Source: an uncultured bacterium (GTDB taxonomy: Bacteria > Bacillota > Clostridia > Lachnospirales > Lachnospiraceae). Taken from it: 14,417 nt of DNA. This document shows positions 1 to 7,713 of this stretch, piece after piece. The DNA is taken from NCBI GenBank assembly GCA_905215625.1, contig CAJMQQ010000063.1, forward strand, positions 1 through 14,417, written 5' to 3'. Position 1 is the stretch's first letter. Each line of letters starts with the position of its first letter. A program made the position numbers and the translations under genes. The notes below the pieces were generated by a model that made no database searches, was not told where the DNA came from, and saw nothing but the letters and a program-made list of their open reading frames with translations.

Positions 1-14
1 TTTGTGAGAAGCAG

Positions 15-60
15 AAAACCCCTGCAAATAAGCGTTTTTTCGCTTACTTGCAGGGGTTTT
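15..60 (-). terminator. Strong intrinsic terminator after tRNA-Ser
   Basis: Two 20-base arms (15-34 and 41-60) are complementary except at one position and enclose a six-T loop. The stem begins with AAAA and ends with TTTT, so it can work in both directions. It lies 8 bp beyond the 3' end of the minus-strand tRNA-Ser and most likely ends that transcript, and perhaps that of the operon upstream. A convergent gene beyond the window edge could share it. Confidence 0.85.
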
Positions 61-68
61 CCTATAGC

Positions 69-155
69 GGAGACGGTGGGATTCGAACCCACGTGCCGGT
101 TACCCGACAACTTGATTTCGAGTCAAGCTCGTTGCGACCACTTCGATACGTCTCC
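69..155 (-). tRNA. tRNA-Ser (anticodon CGA)
   Basis: Read on the minus strand, the 87-nt gene starts GGAGACG and ends CGTCTCC, which form a perfect 7-bp acceptor stem. The T arm is GTGGG-TTCGAAT-CCCAC. The anticodon arm is CTTGA-CTCGAAA-TCAAG, with anticodon CGA at 118-120, so it reads UCG serine codons. A long variable arm, typical of class II tRNAs, lies between the anticodon and T arms. CCA is not encoded and must be added after transcription. A consensus -10 box lies 20 bp upstream and a strong terminator 8 bp downstream, so it can be a stand-alone unit although it sits at the end of an operon on the same strand. Confidence 0.97.
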
Positions 156-174
156 TTTTGCTGCTGCCTGTAGT

Positions 175-203
175 ATTATACACGAAATTTTACGTTTTGG
201 GTA
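175..203 (-). promoter_or_regulatory. Probable promoter of tRNA-Ser
   Basis: A perfect TATAAT (plus-strand ATTATA at 175-180) lies 20 bp upstream of the tRNA 5' end, which would leave a leader of about 13 nt. The -35 position 17 bp further upstream (198-203, TACCCA) is poor, so the call rests mainly on the -10 box. Confidence 0.5.
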
Positions 204-212
204 GTGTAATTT

Positions 213-1853
213 TTATTTTTTTCTGATTTCTTCTATTAATTTTTCAAATCCTGCCTGAATCAGGTTGTCAAATATCAAAGCCGCTGCTAAGGAAAGGCCG
301 CTTGCAGCAATAAATGTTCCAAAAATCCGGAATGTGAACCCATGGGACAACAAGCCTGGAATATATCCCGGCATTAAAATCCGGTACAGCACCAGCCAAT
401 GAATCAAGAGAACAGAGAAACTGTGTCTGCCAAGAAAGGACAACCATTCTGCCGCCCATCCCAGGATGTTTTCCATCCGCAGAGCCAATACAAAGACTGC
501 CCATGAAATCCCTACGATTAAAATAGAACCGTTAAAAATAATCCCTGAATAATCGCTTCTGTTCATCATAATCTGATAAGACACTGCTGCCATGGCAAGT
601 CCGAACAGGCCCAAAAAGCCATCATATCTGCGCATATAGGGTTGTATGATGATATATCCGGACACAAAAATCCCTAACCATAAAATCCAGTTAAACCACA
701 GGCTGCCTCCAAATCCTTTGCTCTTCATCCAGGCTGCCGCAGAAAGTGTTGCAGCAATGACCAGAAACAATCGCTTTCCTCCGGTTTCTCCCAGCCGTCC
801 CACGGTCTTTCTCAGAAACGGCACACAAACATAGATCACAATCATAGCGTATATCAGCCAGAAATGGGGGGCAATATCTGAGGATCCAGTTAACATTACC
901 CGGACTGCCCGTTTTACCCACTGGAATACCGTCAAATCCCCTGTCCAGAACACTGCCATATAAAACAGATAGTATGCTGCCAGCGGAACGGCGATTTTTC
1001 CAAGCCGCTTTTTATAAAAGGCTGTCGGTGACTCCTGTCGATCTTTTATCAGCAAAGCGCCGCTGATCATTAAAAATAATGGATTACAGGTCAGCAAAAG
1101 AAGATTTCCTGCTGAAAGCAGCTTCCATATAGGCGTATACATCCCCGCTTCCTGAATCACAGGGCCTATGACATGGCAGGCCACAGCAAAATAGGCCGCC
1201 ATAGTACGGAGCAGATCCAGGGAAACAATGCGGGATCGTTCCTTTGCTTCTTTTTTTCTGGAATCTTTAGCAAAGTCTGCTATGATGTACGTAACTCCCA
1301 GCATCATAAGCCATAAGAACAGAAATATTCCCATATTCCACTGCTTTAAAACCTGTTCCAGGCTGATTTCTCCCCATGGTACAACTGGATAGGCATCTAT
1401 GGTTTTCAGGACAAAACTACCGTCTAAATCAATGCGCATCTGGCCATAATCCCGGCAGATCAGATCAAATTCTGCCCTGCTGCTTCCTTTTTGGATAAAA
1501 ACAGTCTGATAATAGACTTCTCCTGCCCCAAGGCTGTAAATCTGCGCCTGAATGTCCTGTTCGATGGGTTCTGCAAACGTAATGGCCAGCCGTCCATAAG
1601 GATAGCCGGTTTCTGTAAAATACATCTGCGGATCGCTGCTTGTCTTTGCAACCATACTGGCGCCATTCTGGGATGACACATCATATCCGCTGATAGAAGC
1701 AATCTGTTCCGGCCACAGATTGACGCTGGACTGGCCTTTTCCATGATGTACGGATGCCACTGCCAGAAAGCCTTCCAGCAGCAATGCCGCCAGAAGGCTT
1801 ATGATAAGAACAGCTCCATAAGCTTTTTTATTGGTAACTAATTTTTCTTTCAC
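213..1853 (-). CDS. Membrane acyltransferase (acyltransferase 3 family) with N-terminal extracytoplasmic domain
   Basis: This 546-aa integral membrane protein probably transfers an acyl group such as acetyl onto a cell-surface glycan or related envelope molecule. The substrate cannot be told from sequence. Residues about 13-33 form a first membrane segment. Residues 34-170 are a soluble, probably extracytoplasmic domain that I do not recognise, and 172-195 form a second segment. From about 208 onward it is a polytopic acyltransferase_3 (OafA-like) domain beginning SLDLLRTMAAY, with the family's arginine and histidine at about R216 and H227 (ACHVIG). The start is GTG, with AGGGG five bases upstream. 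The gene begins 20 bp after the amidase stop, so it is probably the last protein gene of the iscS operon. Family call is secure; substrate is unknown. Confidence 0.85.
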   Translation of the reverse strand: MKEKLVTNKKAYGAVLIISLLAALLLEGFLAVASVHHGKGQSSVNLWPEQIASISGYDVSSQNGASMVAKTSSDPQMYFTETGYPYGRLAITFAEPIEQDIQAQIYSLGAGEVYYQTVFIQKGSSRAEFDLICRDYGQMRIDLDGSFVLKTIDAYPVVPWGEISLEQVLKQWNMGIFLFLWLMMLGVTYIIADFAKDSRKKEAKERSRIVSLDLLRTMAAYFAVACHVIGPVIQEAGMYTPIWKLLSAGNLLLLTCNPLFLMISGALLIKDRQESPTAFYKKRLGKIAVPLAAYYLFYMAVFWTGDLTVFQWVKRAVRVMLTGSSDIAPHFWLIYAMIVIYVCVPFLRKTVGRLGETGGKRLFLVIAATLSAAAWMKSKGFGGSLWFNWILWLGIFVSGYIIIQPYMRRYDGFLGLFGLAMAAVSYQIMMNRSDYSGIIFNGSILIVGISWAVFVLALRMENILGWAAEWLSFLGRHSFSVLLIHWLVLYRILMPGYIPGLLSHGFTFRIFGTFIAASGLSLAAALIFDNLIQAGFEKLIEEIRKK

Positions 1854-1873
1854 GTATTCCCCTGCTGATTTTC

Positions 1874-3094
1874 CTATGAATCGGTTTTCTGTGCAAAAAA
1901 CTGATTAACGCCGCTTACCAGTCCCAAAGCCAGATTGTCTAAGGTTTCTCCAGAATGATCGGAAGCTTTATCCCCCAGTTCAATATCGATAGAAGGAATG
2001 GTGGAAAAAGAAGTCTGGGTTAAATCCATTTCCATAGAACCACTGGAAAAAATCTTGACTCCTGCTGACTTTAAGCCGCTAATCAGACTTTCCCCCAGCG
2101 CATTGTGCTGCTGCCAGTGGGATTTTACCGGCTCCATATTCCGATAAGAAGCGACATTGGGAACACTCATATAAAAAGCCCCTTTGTCTTTTGATGTGGA
2201 ATCCCAATGAAGGGCAATATGGCAGTCTGCGGTCTGATTGGCAATAACGGTACGGGCAATGTTGTCCAGCTGTACATCATCGCTTTCCCGAATCATCAGC
2301 ACATCATAACCAGCCGCCAACAGCTTTTCTTTTAATTTTAAAGCAAGCTGAAGGGTTACTTTACTTTCCGGGGTGCCATCCGCAAACTCCATACCGCTGG
2401 AAACTGCAACGGCAGTCGTCGCTCCTGCCTGGGTGGTTCCTCCGGTTACTTTTGGAGTTCCGTCCGGATGACACTGAGTTTTCACACTGCCTCCGCCTTT
2501 TGTCCCATGGCCTGCATTGACACATACTACAAGGTCTTTTCGGTTGGTCTCTGCTTTATAAAGCATGGCCGCCCCAGAATTAATCTTAGAAAATCCGGCA
2601 TACTGCCAGTCCGGATTTAACCGTACTTCACTGATAGTTCCCTGGTTCTGGCCTGCTGTCTGGTTCTTATTTTCCTGACTGGCCGTTTCTGCCGGCTTTG
2701 TCTCTGCCGGTTTGTCTCCTGAAAGGTACTGGCTGGAAATATAGCAGACCTGGCCCTGGTATTCTACCCTGCTCCACTGGCTGCCGGTTCCCGTCCGTTT
2801 CATCTCTGTGCCTTTATTTACCCGGCCGATTACCGGACTGTCTGAGCTTCCCTGACGGCGTAAATTTACCCGATCACCTGTCACATAAACGGTTTCATCT
2901 GCTGGCTGGTAACTTTCGGCCGCTGCCCTGGTCACCAGAGTTTCCTTCCTGCTGGTCTGGACACTGGGAGTTTCTCTCTCTATTCTCTCTTTACTCCCTG
3001 CCGGCACTTCCATTGACGAATAACCAGTACTGCATCCATTTAATAAAATTGCCATTGACAGCGCCGCTACTGCCGCAAGCCTGCTTCGTTTCAT
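1874..3094 (-). CDS. Lipoprotein N-acetylmuramoyl-L-alanine amidase with SH3b domain
   Basis: This 406-aa exported lipoprotein is predicted to cut the amide bond between N-acetylmuramic acid and L-alanine in peptidoglycan. Its signal peptide ends in a lipobox, LNGC with Cys21. A bacterial SH3 domain (about 68-125, starting VYVTGDRVNLR) probably binds the wall. A Lys/Glu/Thr-rich linker (126-155) leads to an amidase_3 domain (about 187-402). Likely zinc ligands and catalytic residues are His196 (VNAGHG), Glu243 (TPESK), His296 (IALHWDS) and Glu372 (SIDIELGD). The ATG overlaps the TGA of mnmA as ATGA, implying translational coupling. An insert of roughly 40 residues between His196 and Glu243 (CHPDGTPKVTGG and following) is longer than in the shortest amidase_3 enzymes. 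Role in daughter-cell separation, spore or wall turnover is open. Confidence 0.9.
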   Translation of the reverse strand: MKRSRLAAVAALSMAILLNGCSTGYSSMEVPAGSKERIERETPSVQTSRKETLVTRAAAESYQPADETVYVTGDRVNLRRQGSSDSPVIGRVNKGTEMKRTGTGSQWSRVEYQGQVCYISSQYLSGDKPAETKPAETASQENKNQTAGQNQGTISEVRLNPDWQYAGFSKINSGAAMLYKAETNRKDLVVCVNAGHGTKGGGSVKTQCHPDGTPKVTGGTTQAGATTAVAVSSGMEFADGTPESKVTLQLALKLKEKLLAAGYDVLMIRESDDVQLDNIARTVIANQTADCHIALHWDSTSKDKGAFYMSVPNVASYRNMEPVKSHWQQHNALGESLISGLKSAGVKIFSSGSMEMDLTQTSFSTIPSIDIELGDKASDHSGETLDNLALGLVSGVNQFFAQKTDS

Positions 3095-4131
3095 TGGATA
3101 ATTCCTCCTCCTGCTACCCAGTCATCCTGGTAAAAGACTACTGCCTGGCCTGGCGTCACAGCCCGTACCGGCTCGTCAAATACGCACTCTGCCAGGTCTT
3201 CTCCAGCTTCCCGGATGGTACACATAGCCCCTTTATGGGCATATCGAATTTTTGCCCGCATCCGGAGTTCTGATCCATGGAATCCGTCTGCTGCCATCCA
3301 GTTAAGCTTACTACACAGGAGGGATTTTGTAAATACGTCTTCATTGGTTCCAATCACAACTTCATTGGTATCCGGCCGGATCTCTGTTACAAAAACAGGA
3401 TGTCCCAAAGCCAGATTCAGGCCTTTTCTCTGTCCGACTGTATAATGGATAATTCCTTTATGCCGTCCTAAAATCCGGCCGTCCTGATCCACAAAATTGC
3501 CTGGCTGAATCTGTTTTCCCGTATACCGTTCAATAAATCCGGCATAATCCTGATCCGGAATAAAGCAGATCTCCTGGCTGTCCGGCTTTTCTGCTACCGG
3601 AATCCCGGCTTCTCTGGCTATCTGCCGGATTTCCTCTTTCTCAAAAGATCCTACCGGCATCAGGGTTCTGGCCAGCTGATCCTGGGTCAGGTTATACAGC
3701 GCATAGGTCTGATCTTTTGCGGCAGTCACAGATGATCGCAGAGCATAACGGCCGTTTTGAAGTTTCTCTACCCTGGCATAATGGCCTGTTGCCACAAGTT
3801 CAGCTCCAAATTCTCTGCTTCTGTCTAACAGCGCCTCCCATTTTACGTGCCGGTTGCACACCACGCAGGGGTTCGGCGTTCTGCCGTGAAGATATTCTTC
3901 TGCAAAATAATCCACCACATGGCGGTGAAATTCTTCTGTAAAATCAATTACATGGTAAGGAATGGACAAGAAGTCTGCCACCCGTTTCGCGTCTTCTATG
4001 ATGCTTTCCGCGCCGTCCCAGGTCTTCATGGTAACCCCGATGACGTCATATCCCTGTTCTTTTAACAGCAGGGCTGCCACAGAGGAATCCACTCCTCCGG
4101 ACAATCCTACTACGACTTTCTCTCTCTTCAT
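3091..4131 (-). CDS. mnmA: tRNA 2-thiouridine synthase MnmA
   Basis: This 346-aa enzyme adenylates U34 of tRNA-Lys, -Glu and -Gln and replaces the 2-oxygen with sulfur. The N-terminal PP-loop is GLSGGVDSSV (9-18). Other family motifs are ATGHYARVE (114-122), KDQTYALYNL (139-148) and HYTVGQRKGL (229-238). The catalytic cysteine pair is Cys92 (CVVCNR) and Cys189 (SQEICFIPD). A third cysteine, Cys89, lies three residues before Cys92, where the E. coli protein has Asp in NPDILC. Lying directly after iscS and iscU puts it next to its sulfur donor. The start has only a GAGAGA-like ribosome site. Its stop overlaps the start of the amidase gene. Length is slightly below the 360-370 aa common in proteobacteria; all core motifs are present. 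Confidence 0.96.
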   Translation of the reverse strand: MKREKVVVGLSGGVDSSVAALLLKEQGYDVIGVTMKTWDGAESIIEDAKRVADFLSIPYHVIDFTEEFHRHVVDYFAEEYLHGRTPNPCVVCNRHVKWEALLDRSREFGAELVATGHYARVEKLQNGRYALRSSVTAAKDQTYALYNLTQDQLARTLMPVGSFEKEEIRQIAREAGIPVAEKPDSQEICFIPDQDYAGFIERYTGKQIQPGNFVDQDGRILGRHKGIIHYTVGQRKGLNLALGHPVFVTEIRPDTNEVVIGTNEDVFTKSLLCSKLNWMAADGFHGSELRMRAKIRYAHKGAMCTIREAGEDLAECVFDEPVRAVTPGQAVVFYQDDWVAGGGIIQ

Positions 4132-4152
4132 TCTCTCTGCCTTTCAGTCAGG

Positions 4153-4191
4153 GCTGTAAGCACAATCAACGCTTTCTTTCGTGCAGACAGC
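4153..4191 (-). other. Imperfect hairpin between iscU and mnmA
   Basis: GCTGT-aa-GCAC and GTGC-ag-ACAGC form a 9-bp stem with a symmetric 2x2 internal loop and a 17-nt terminal loop. It fills most of the 62-bp gap between the two genes. There is no U-run, so it is not a classical terminator; it may be an RNA-processing or stability element. Confidence 0.4.
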
Positions 4192-4193
4192 TC

Positions 4194-4631
4194 TTAATAT
4201 TCTTCTTCCTCTTCATGCTCGCTGATGTCGCTCTTCGGCTTTTTTAATCCTTCAATGGTAATGCCCTTTTTCTCAGCATAATCCCACAAAGCCGCATGAA
4301 TTGCTTCCTCTGCCAGCAAAGAACAGTGTACCTTAACTGGAGGCAGTCCGTCAAGTGCCTCACAGACCGCTTTATTGGTAACTTCCATCGCTTCCTGGAT
4401 GGTTTTTCCTTTTACCAGTTCCGTAGCCATGCTGCTGGTAGCAACTGCAGCGCCGCAGCCAAAGGTTTTAAATTTAACGTCCTGGATAATCTGGTTATCG
4501 TCAATATCCAGATACATTCTCATAATATCGCCGCATTTGGCGTTGCCTACAGTTCCCATACCGCTTGGGTTCTCCAGTTCCCCTACATTTCTTGGATGCT
4601 GAAAATGATCCATTACTTTTTCTGTATACAT
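4194..4631 (-). CDS. iscU: Fe-S cluster scaffold protein IscU
   Basis: This 145-aa cytoplasmic protein assembles Fe-S clusters from IscS-derived sulfur and passes them to target proteins. It shows the three cluster cysteines of the family: Cys33 (NAKCGD, with the conserved Asp35), Cys59 (FGCGAA) and Cys103 (VHCSLLA, with His102). The LPPVK motif (96-100), which in IscU proteins is the docking site of the HscA chaperone, is present and exact, although no hscA or hscB gene lies in the window. The C-terminus carries an unusual acidic tail (EHEEEEEY). AAAGGAG lies ten bases before the ATG. The gene follows iscS by 32 bp and precedes mnmA by 62 bp, which fits one operon. Confidence 0.95.
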   Translation of the reverse strand: MYTEKVMDHFQHPRNVGELENPSGMGTVGNAKCGDIMRMYLDIDDNQIIQDVKFKTFGCGAAVATSSMATELVKGKTIQEAMEVTNKAVCEALDGLPPVKVHCSLLAEEAIHAALWDYAEKKGITIEGLKKPKSDISEHEEEEEY

Positions 4632-4663
4632 AACTTCTATTCTCCTTTTATTGTCTTTATTGT

Positions 4664-5848
4664 TTATTTTGCAGATTTTCTGATATAGTCTTCGTAAAGC
4701 GGAGACATTTCCCGAAGTCGGGCTACAATCTCCTTGATTTTTTCAATTACATAATCCATTTCTTCCATGGTATTTTCCTCTGACAAAGTCAATCTTAAGG
4801 AACCATGGGCAATCTCGTGAGGAAGCCCAATGGCTAAGAGCACATGGGACGGATCCAGAGATCCGGACGTACAGGCAGAACCGCTGGAACCGCAGATACC
4901 CGCCATGTCCAACATAATAAGAAGGGATTCTCCTTCAATAAACTGAAAGGACAGGTTCACATTGTTAGGAAGCCGGTTGGTCCGGTGTCCGTTTAACCGT
5001 ACATAAGGCACTTCTGCCGTAATCCGGTTAATCAGATAATCCCTCATCTGGATTTCCTTTTCCTGCCGTTCATTTAAACTCTCTGCCGCAAGTCTGGCTG
5101 CTTCGCCAATTCCCACAATACCAGGAAGGTTTTCTGTACCCGCACGGCGCTTTCTCTCCTGGGCGCCTCCATGGATAAAGGATTTGGTCTTAATTCCTTT
5201 CCGGATATATAAAAATCCGATTCCCTTCGGGCCGTTGAATTTGTGGCCGCTGGCGCTTAACATATCAATATTCAGCTCGTCTGCCTGAATCGGTACGTGG
5301 CCGAAAGCCTGGACAGCATCCGTATGGAACAAAACGCCGTTTGCCCTGGCGATCTCTCCGATTTCCTTAACCGGCTGAATGGTTCCAATCTCATTGTTGG
5401 CAAACATAATGGAAATCAAAATGGTATCTGGACGGATAGCGGATTTTAACTGCTCCAAATCCACAGTACCATTTTCGTCTACATCCAGGTAGGTTACCTC
5501 AAATCCCCGCTTCTCCAGATACTGACAGGCATGGAGGACTGCATGGTGTTCAATTTTGGATGTAATAATGTGTTTTCCCTTGTCCTGGTACGCTTCTGCA
5601 GTTGCAATCAGCGCCCAGTTATCGGACTCGCTTCCTCCGGCTGTAAAATAAATTTCTTCCGGATTTACCCCCAGTACGTCTGCAATCTGCTTTCTGGCCT
5701 TTGCCATAGCTTCTTTTCCATAATTAGAAAAAGAATATACTGAAGAAGGGTTCCCGTAATATTGATTAAAATATGGCATCATCGCATCTACCACTGCCTG
5801 ACTGGTTTTGGTAGTCGCTGCATTATCTAAATAAATAAATTCACTCAA
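4664..5848 (-). CDS. iscS: Cysteine desulfurase IscS/NifS family
   Basis: This PLP enzyme converts cysteine to alanine and holds the sulfur as a persulfide for IscU and MnmA. From a TTG start at 5848 it is 394 aa and begins MSEFIYLDNAATT, the usual family N-terminus. AAAGGCGG lies eight bases upstream. The longer frame from an ATG at 5902 is rejected because that ATG falls inside the -10 box of the promoter and the extra 18 residues match nothing in the family. Visible motifs are His101/His102 (KIEHHAVLH), the PLP lysine Lys203 (ASGHKFNGPKG), the FHTDAVQAFG strand and the persulfide cysteine Cys326 (SSGSACTSGS) on its mobile loop. It is first in the operon with iscU and mnmA. NifS versus IscS naming is a matter of convention here. 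Confidence 0.95.
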   Translation of the reverse strand: MSEFIYLDNAATTKTSQAVVDAMMPYFNQYYGNPSSVYSFSNYGKEAMAKARKQIADVLGVNPEEIYFTAGGSESDNWALIATAEAYQDKGKHIITSKIEHHAVLHACQYLEKRGFEVTYLDVDENGTVDLEQLKSAIRPDTILISIMFANNEIGTIQPVKEIGEIARANGVLFHTDAVQAFGHVPIQADELNIDMLSASGHKFNGPKGIGFLYIRKGIKTKSFIHGGAQERKRRAGTENLPGIVGIGEAARLAAESLNERQEKEIQMRDYLINRITAEVPYVRLNGHRTNRLPNNVNLSFQFIEGESLLIMLDMAGICGSSGSACTSGSLDPSHVLLAIGLPHEIAHGSLRLTLSEENTMEEMDYVIEKIKEIVARLREMSPLYEDYIRKSAK

Positions 5849-5900
5849 CTGATTTACCGCCTTTCTCAAGGAATTATACCGTTTTCTTCCCTGTGATTTC

Positions 5901-5928
5901 ATTATACACTAAATTCCTATAATTTCAA
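5901..5928 (-). promoter_or_regulatory. Sigma-A promoter of the iscS operon
   Basis: On the minus strand, TTGAAA (5923-5928) and a perfect TATAAT (5901-5906) are separated by 16 bp. The transcript would start near 5894, about 46 nt before the TTG start codon. A second TATAAT lies in the leader just downstream but has no matching -35. Confidence 0.75.
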
Positions 5929-5935
5929 TAGGAAT
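5913..5935. promoter_or_regulatory. Palindromic operator over the iscS -35 region
   Basis: ATTCCTAT (5913-5920) and ATAGGAAT (5928-5935) are a perfect inverted repeat around a 7-bp AT-rich spacer. It covers the -35 hexamer and part of the promoter spacer, so a bound protein would block transcription. The size and AT-rich centre resemble sites of Rrf2-family regulators such as IscR or CymR. No such regulator gene is in the window, so the identity of the binder is inference. Confidence 0.6.
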
Positions 5936-6019
5936 AGTAATATTTTTTCAAATAGTTCTCTGTCATGTTTTGTTTTCCATTTTCATATCTTATAGTAATT
6001 TTCTTCTGCGGAGCGTCTT

Positions 6020-7609
6020 ATGCCCTCCTTTTCCGGACTTTCCCCACAAAAACGTGCATTTTTAGCCGGCACTCTGCTGCTGACGGCAACAGGATTTGCC
6101 TGTCGGGTTCTGGGATTTTTTTACCGGATTTTCCTGTCCAGAACCATTGGCGCAGAAGGCCTGGGACTTTACAACATGGTTCATCCGGTGTTTGGCATCT
6201 GTTTTTCCGTATGCGCCGGTTCTATCCAGACTACGCTCTCCCAATACATCGCCGCCCATGTCAGCCAGGGAAAAAAGGTATTTCTGTCCGGTCTTGTGGT
6301 CTCCATGCTGTTATCCATCCTGATGGCTCTTGGCATTTCCCATTCGTCACACTGGATTGCTTCCCGCATTTTATTAGAAGAGCGGTGCACTCCTCTTCTT
6401 CCTGTCATCGCGCTGTCCGTTCCCTTTGCGGCTTTTCACGCCTGTATCAACGGTTACTATTATGGTATGCAGAAATCCAGGGTTCCGGCATTCTCCCAGG
6501 TAGCGGAACAGGTCGTCCGGATGGGGCTGGTTTTTCTGATTGCAGACATCTGGATGGAGCAGGGACGGGAAATAACGGTTGAACTGGCTGTGCTTGGGCA
6601 TCTTATCGGAGAAATAGCGTCTGCCTGTTTTACATTGTGCGCCCTGTGTCTGGTTCCTCCCCAGAAGACAGGAGATGCTGCAGACACCCTCTCCCGCACT
6701 TCCTCTGCTGCTTTTCCTGCTGATTCCCCTGCTTATCCCCATCCGGCTTCCTGGCTTTCCCTGTCCATTCCCCTTATGACGCTGGCCCTTCCCCTCATGG
6801 GAAACCGGCTGGTGCTGAACCTTCTCGGAAGCGCGGAAGCCATCTGGATCCCCAGCCGTCTCCAGACCTTTGGGCTAAACAGCGACGAGGCGTTTTCTAT
6901 ATACGGCGTACTGACCGGAATGGCGATGCCTTTTATTTTGTTTCCTTCTGCCATTACCAATTCTATGGCGGTTCTTCTGCTTCCCGCAGTAGCCAAAGCC
7001 CAGTCTGCCGGAAACAAGGAGCGGATTTCCAATACCATTTCCATGGCTATCCGCTACAGCCTATATATGGGGATTTTTTGCGTGGGAATTTTCCGGATCT
7101 ATGGGCATTCCCTTGGAACCAGCGTTTTTCACGATTCCAATGCCGGAACTTATATCTCCATCCTGGCCTGGCTCTGTCCTTTTATGTATCTCGCCACCAC
7201 CATGGGAAGCATTTTAAACGGCCTTGGGAAAACTTCTACCACATTTGCACAGAATGTTGCGGCTATGATTTTCCGCCTGGGATTTGTGGTTTTCGGGATT
7301 CCCCGCTTCGGAATCCTGGCTTATCTGTGGGGACTTTTAGGAAGCGAAATCCTGCTGGCTTGTCTGAACCTTGTTTCCCTGTCCCGTATTGCAGAATTTT
7401 CCTGGGCGCCATTGGAAACCCTGATAAAACCAGCCTTAACTCTCATTTTGTCCATTGGTTTCTGCCGCGCCCTGTTGTCCTGTCCTCTGCCCATTTTTCA
7501 CGTTCTCCACTCCCTGCCGGTCTTTTTTAATACCGCCGTTCAAATCGGATTGATTGGAATCTTCTATGGTGGAATCCTGCTGCTCCTGCACTGGTGGAAG
7601 GAAAGCTGA
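6020..7609 (+). CDS. SpoVB-like polysaccharide/lipid flippase (MOP superfamily)
   Basis: This 529-aa polytopic membrane protein belongs to the MATE/MviN/Wzx (MOP) superfamily and most resembles stage V sporulation protein B. It would move a lipid-linked glycan precursor across the membrane. The N-terminal motif (about 25-53, containing GFFYRIFLSRTIGAEGLGLY) is typical of SpoVB-like proteins. The chain has some 12-14 hydrophobic segments, and a polar loop at about 215-245 splits the two halves. GGAG lies about seven bases before the ATG at 6020, which supports this start. The gene is divergent from iscS across 171 bp and is the only clear plus-strand gene. Spore cortex, capsule or teichoic-type precursor transport are all possible; the substrate is not decided by sequence. 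Confidence 0.88.
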   Translation: MPSFSGLSPQKRAFLAGTLLLTATGFACRVLGFFYRIFLSRTIGAEGLGLYNMVHPVFGICFSVCAGSIQTTLSQYIAAHVSQGKKVFLSGLVVSMLLSILMALGISHSSHWIASRILLEERCTPLLPVIALSVPFAAFHACINGYYYGMQKSRVPAFSQVAEQVVRMGLVFLIADIWMEQGREITVELAVLGHLIGEIASACFTLCALCLVPPQKTGDAADTLSRTSSAAFPADSPAYPHPASWLSLSIPLMTLALPLMGNRLVLNLLGSAEAIWIPSRLQTFGLNSDEAFSIYGVLTGMAMPFILFPSAITNSMAVLLLPAVAKAQSAGNKERISNTISMAIRYSLYMGIFCVGIFRIYGHSLGTSVFHDSNAGTYISILAWLCPFMYLATTMGSILNGLGKTSTTFAQNVAAMIFRLGFVVFGIPRFGILAYLWGLLGSEILLACLNLVSLSRIAEFSWAPLETLIKPALTLILSIGFCRALLSCPLPIFHVLHSLPVFFNTAVQIGLIGIFYGGILLLLHWWKES

Positions 7610-7617
7610 AATACAAA

Positions 7618-7657
7618 ACTGCCGCATCCATGCTTTGAACGTCATAGATACGGCAGT
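7618..7657. terminator. Hairpin between the flippase gene and the accessory stretch
   Basis: ACTGCCGCATC (7618-7628) pairs with GATACGGCAGT (7647-7657) with one wobble, around an 18-nt loop. On the plus strand, 9 bp after the flippase stop, no U-run follows directly. On the minus strand the stem is followed by TTTTG, which looks more like a terminator. It probably separates converging transcripts. Confidence 0.5.
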
Positions 7658-7713
7658 AATCTCTTAACCATTTTTATAATATTTCTTTCCAACCGTAAAA
7701 TCTAATAAAAATT

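Noticed and set aside
2698..3273. 191-codon plus-strand open frame over the amidase and mnmA genes
   Set aside because: It lies opposite two well supported genes, and its composition (many Ser, Pro, Cys and Leu) is that of an antisense shadow.
5849..5902. N-terminal extension of IscS from ATG 5902
   Set aside because: The ATG overlaps the promoter -10 box, and the residues do not fit the family N-terminus.
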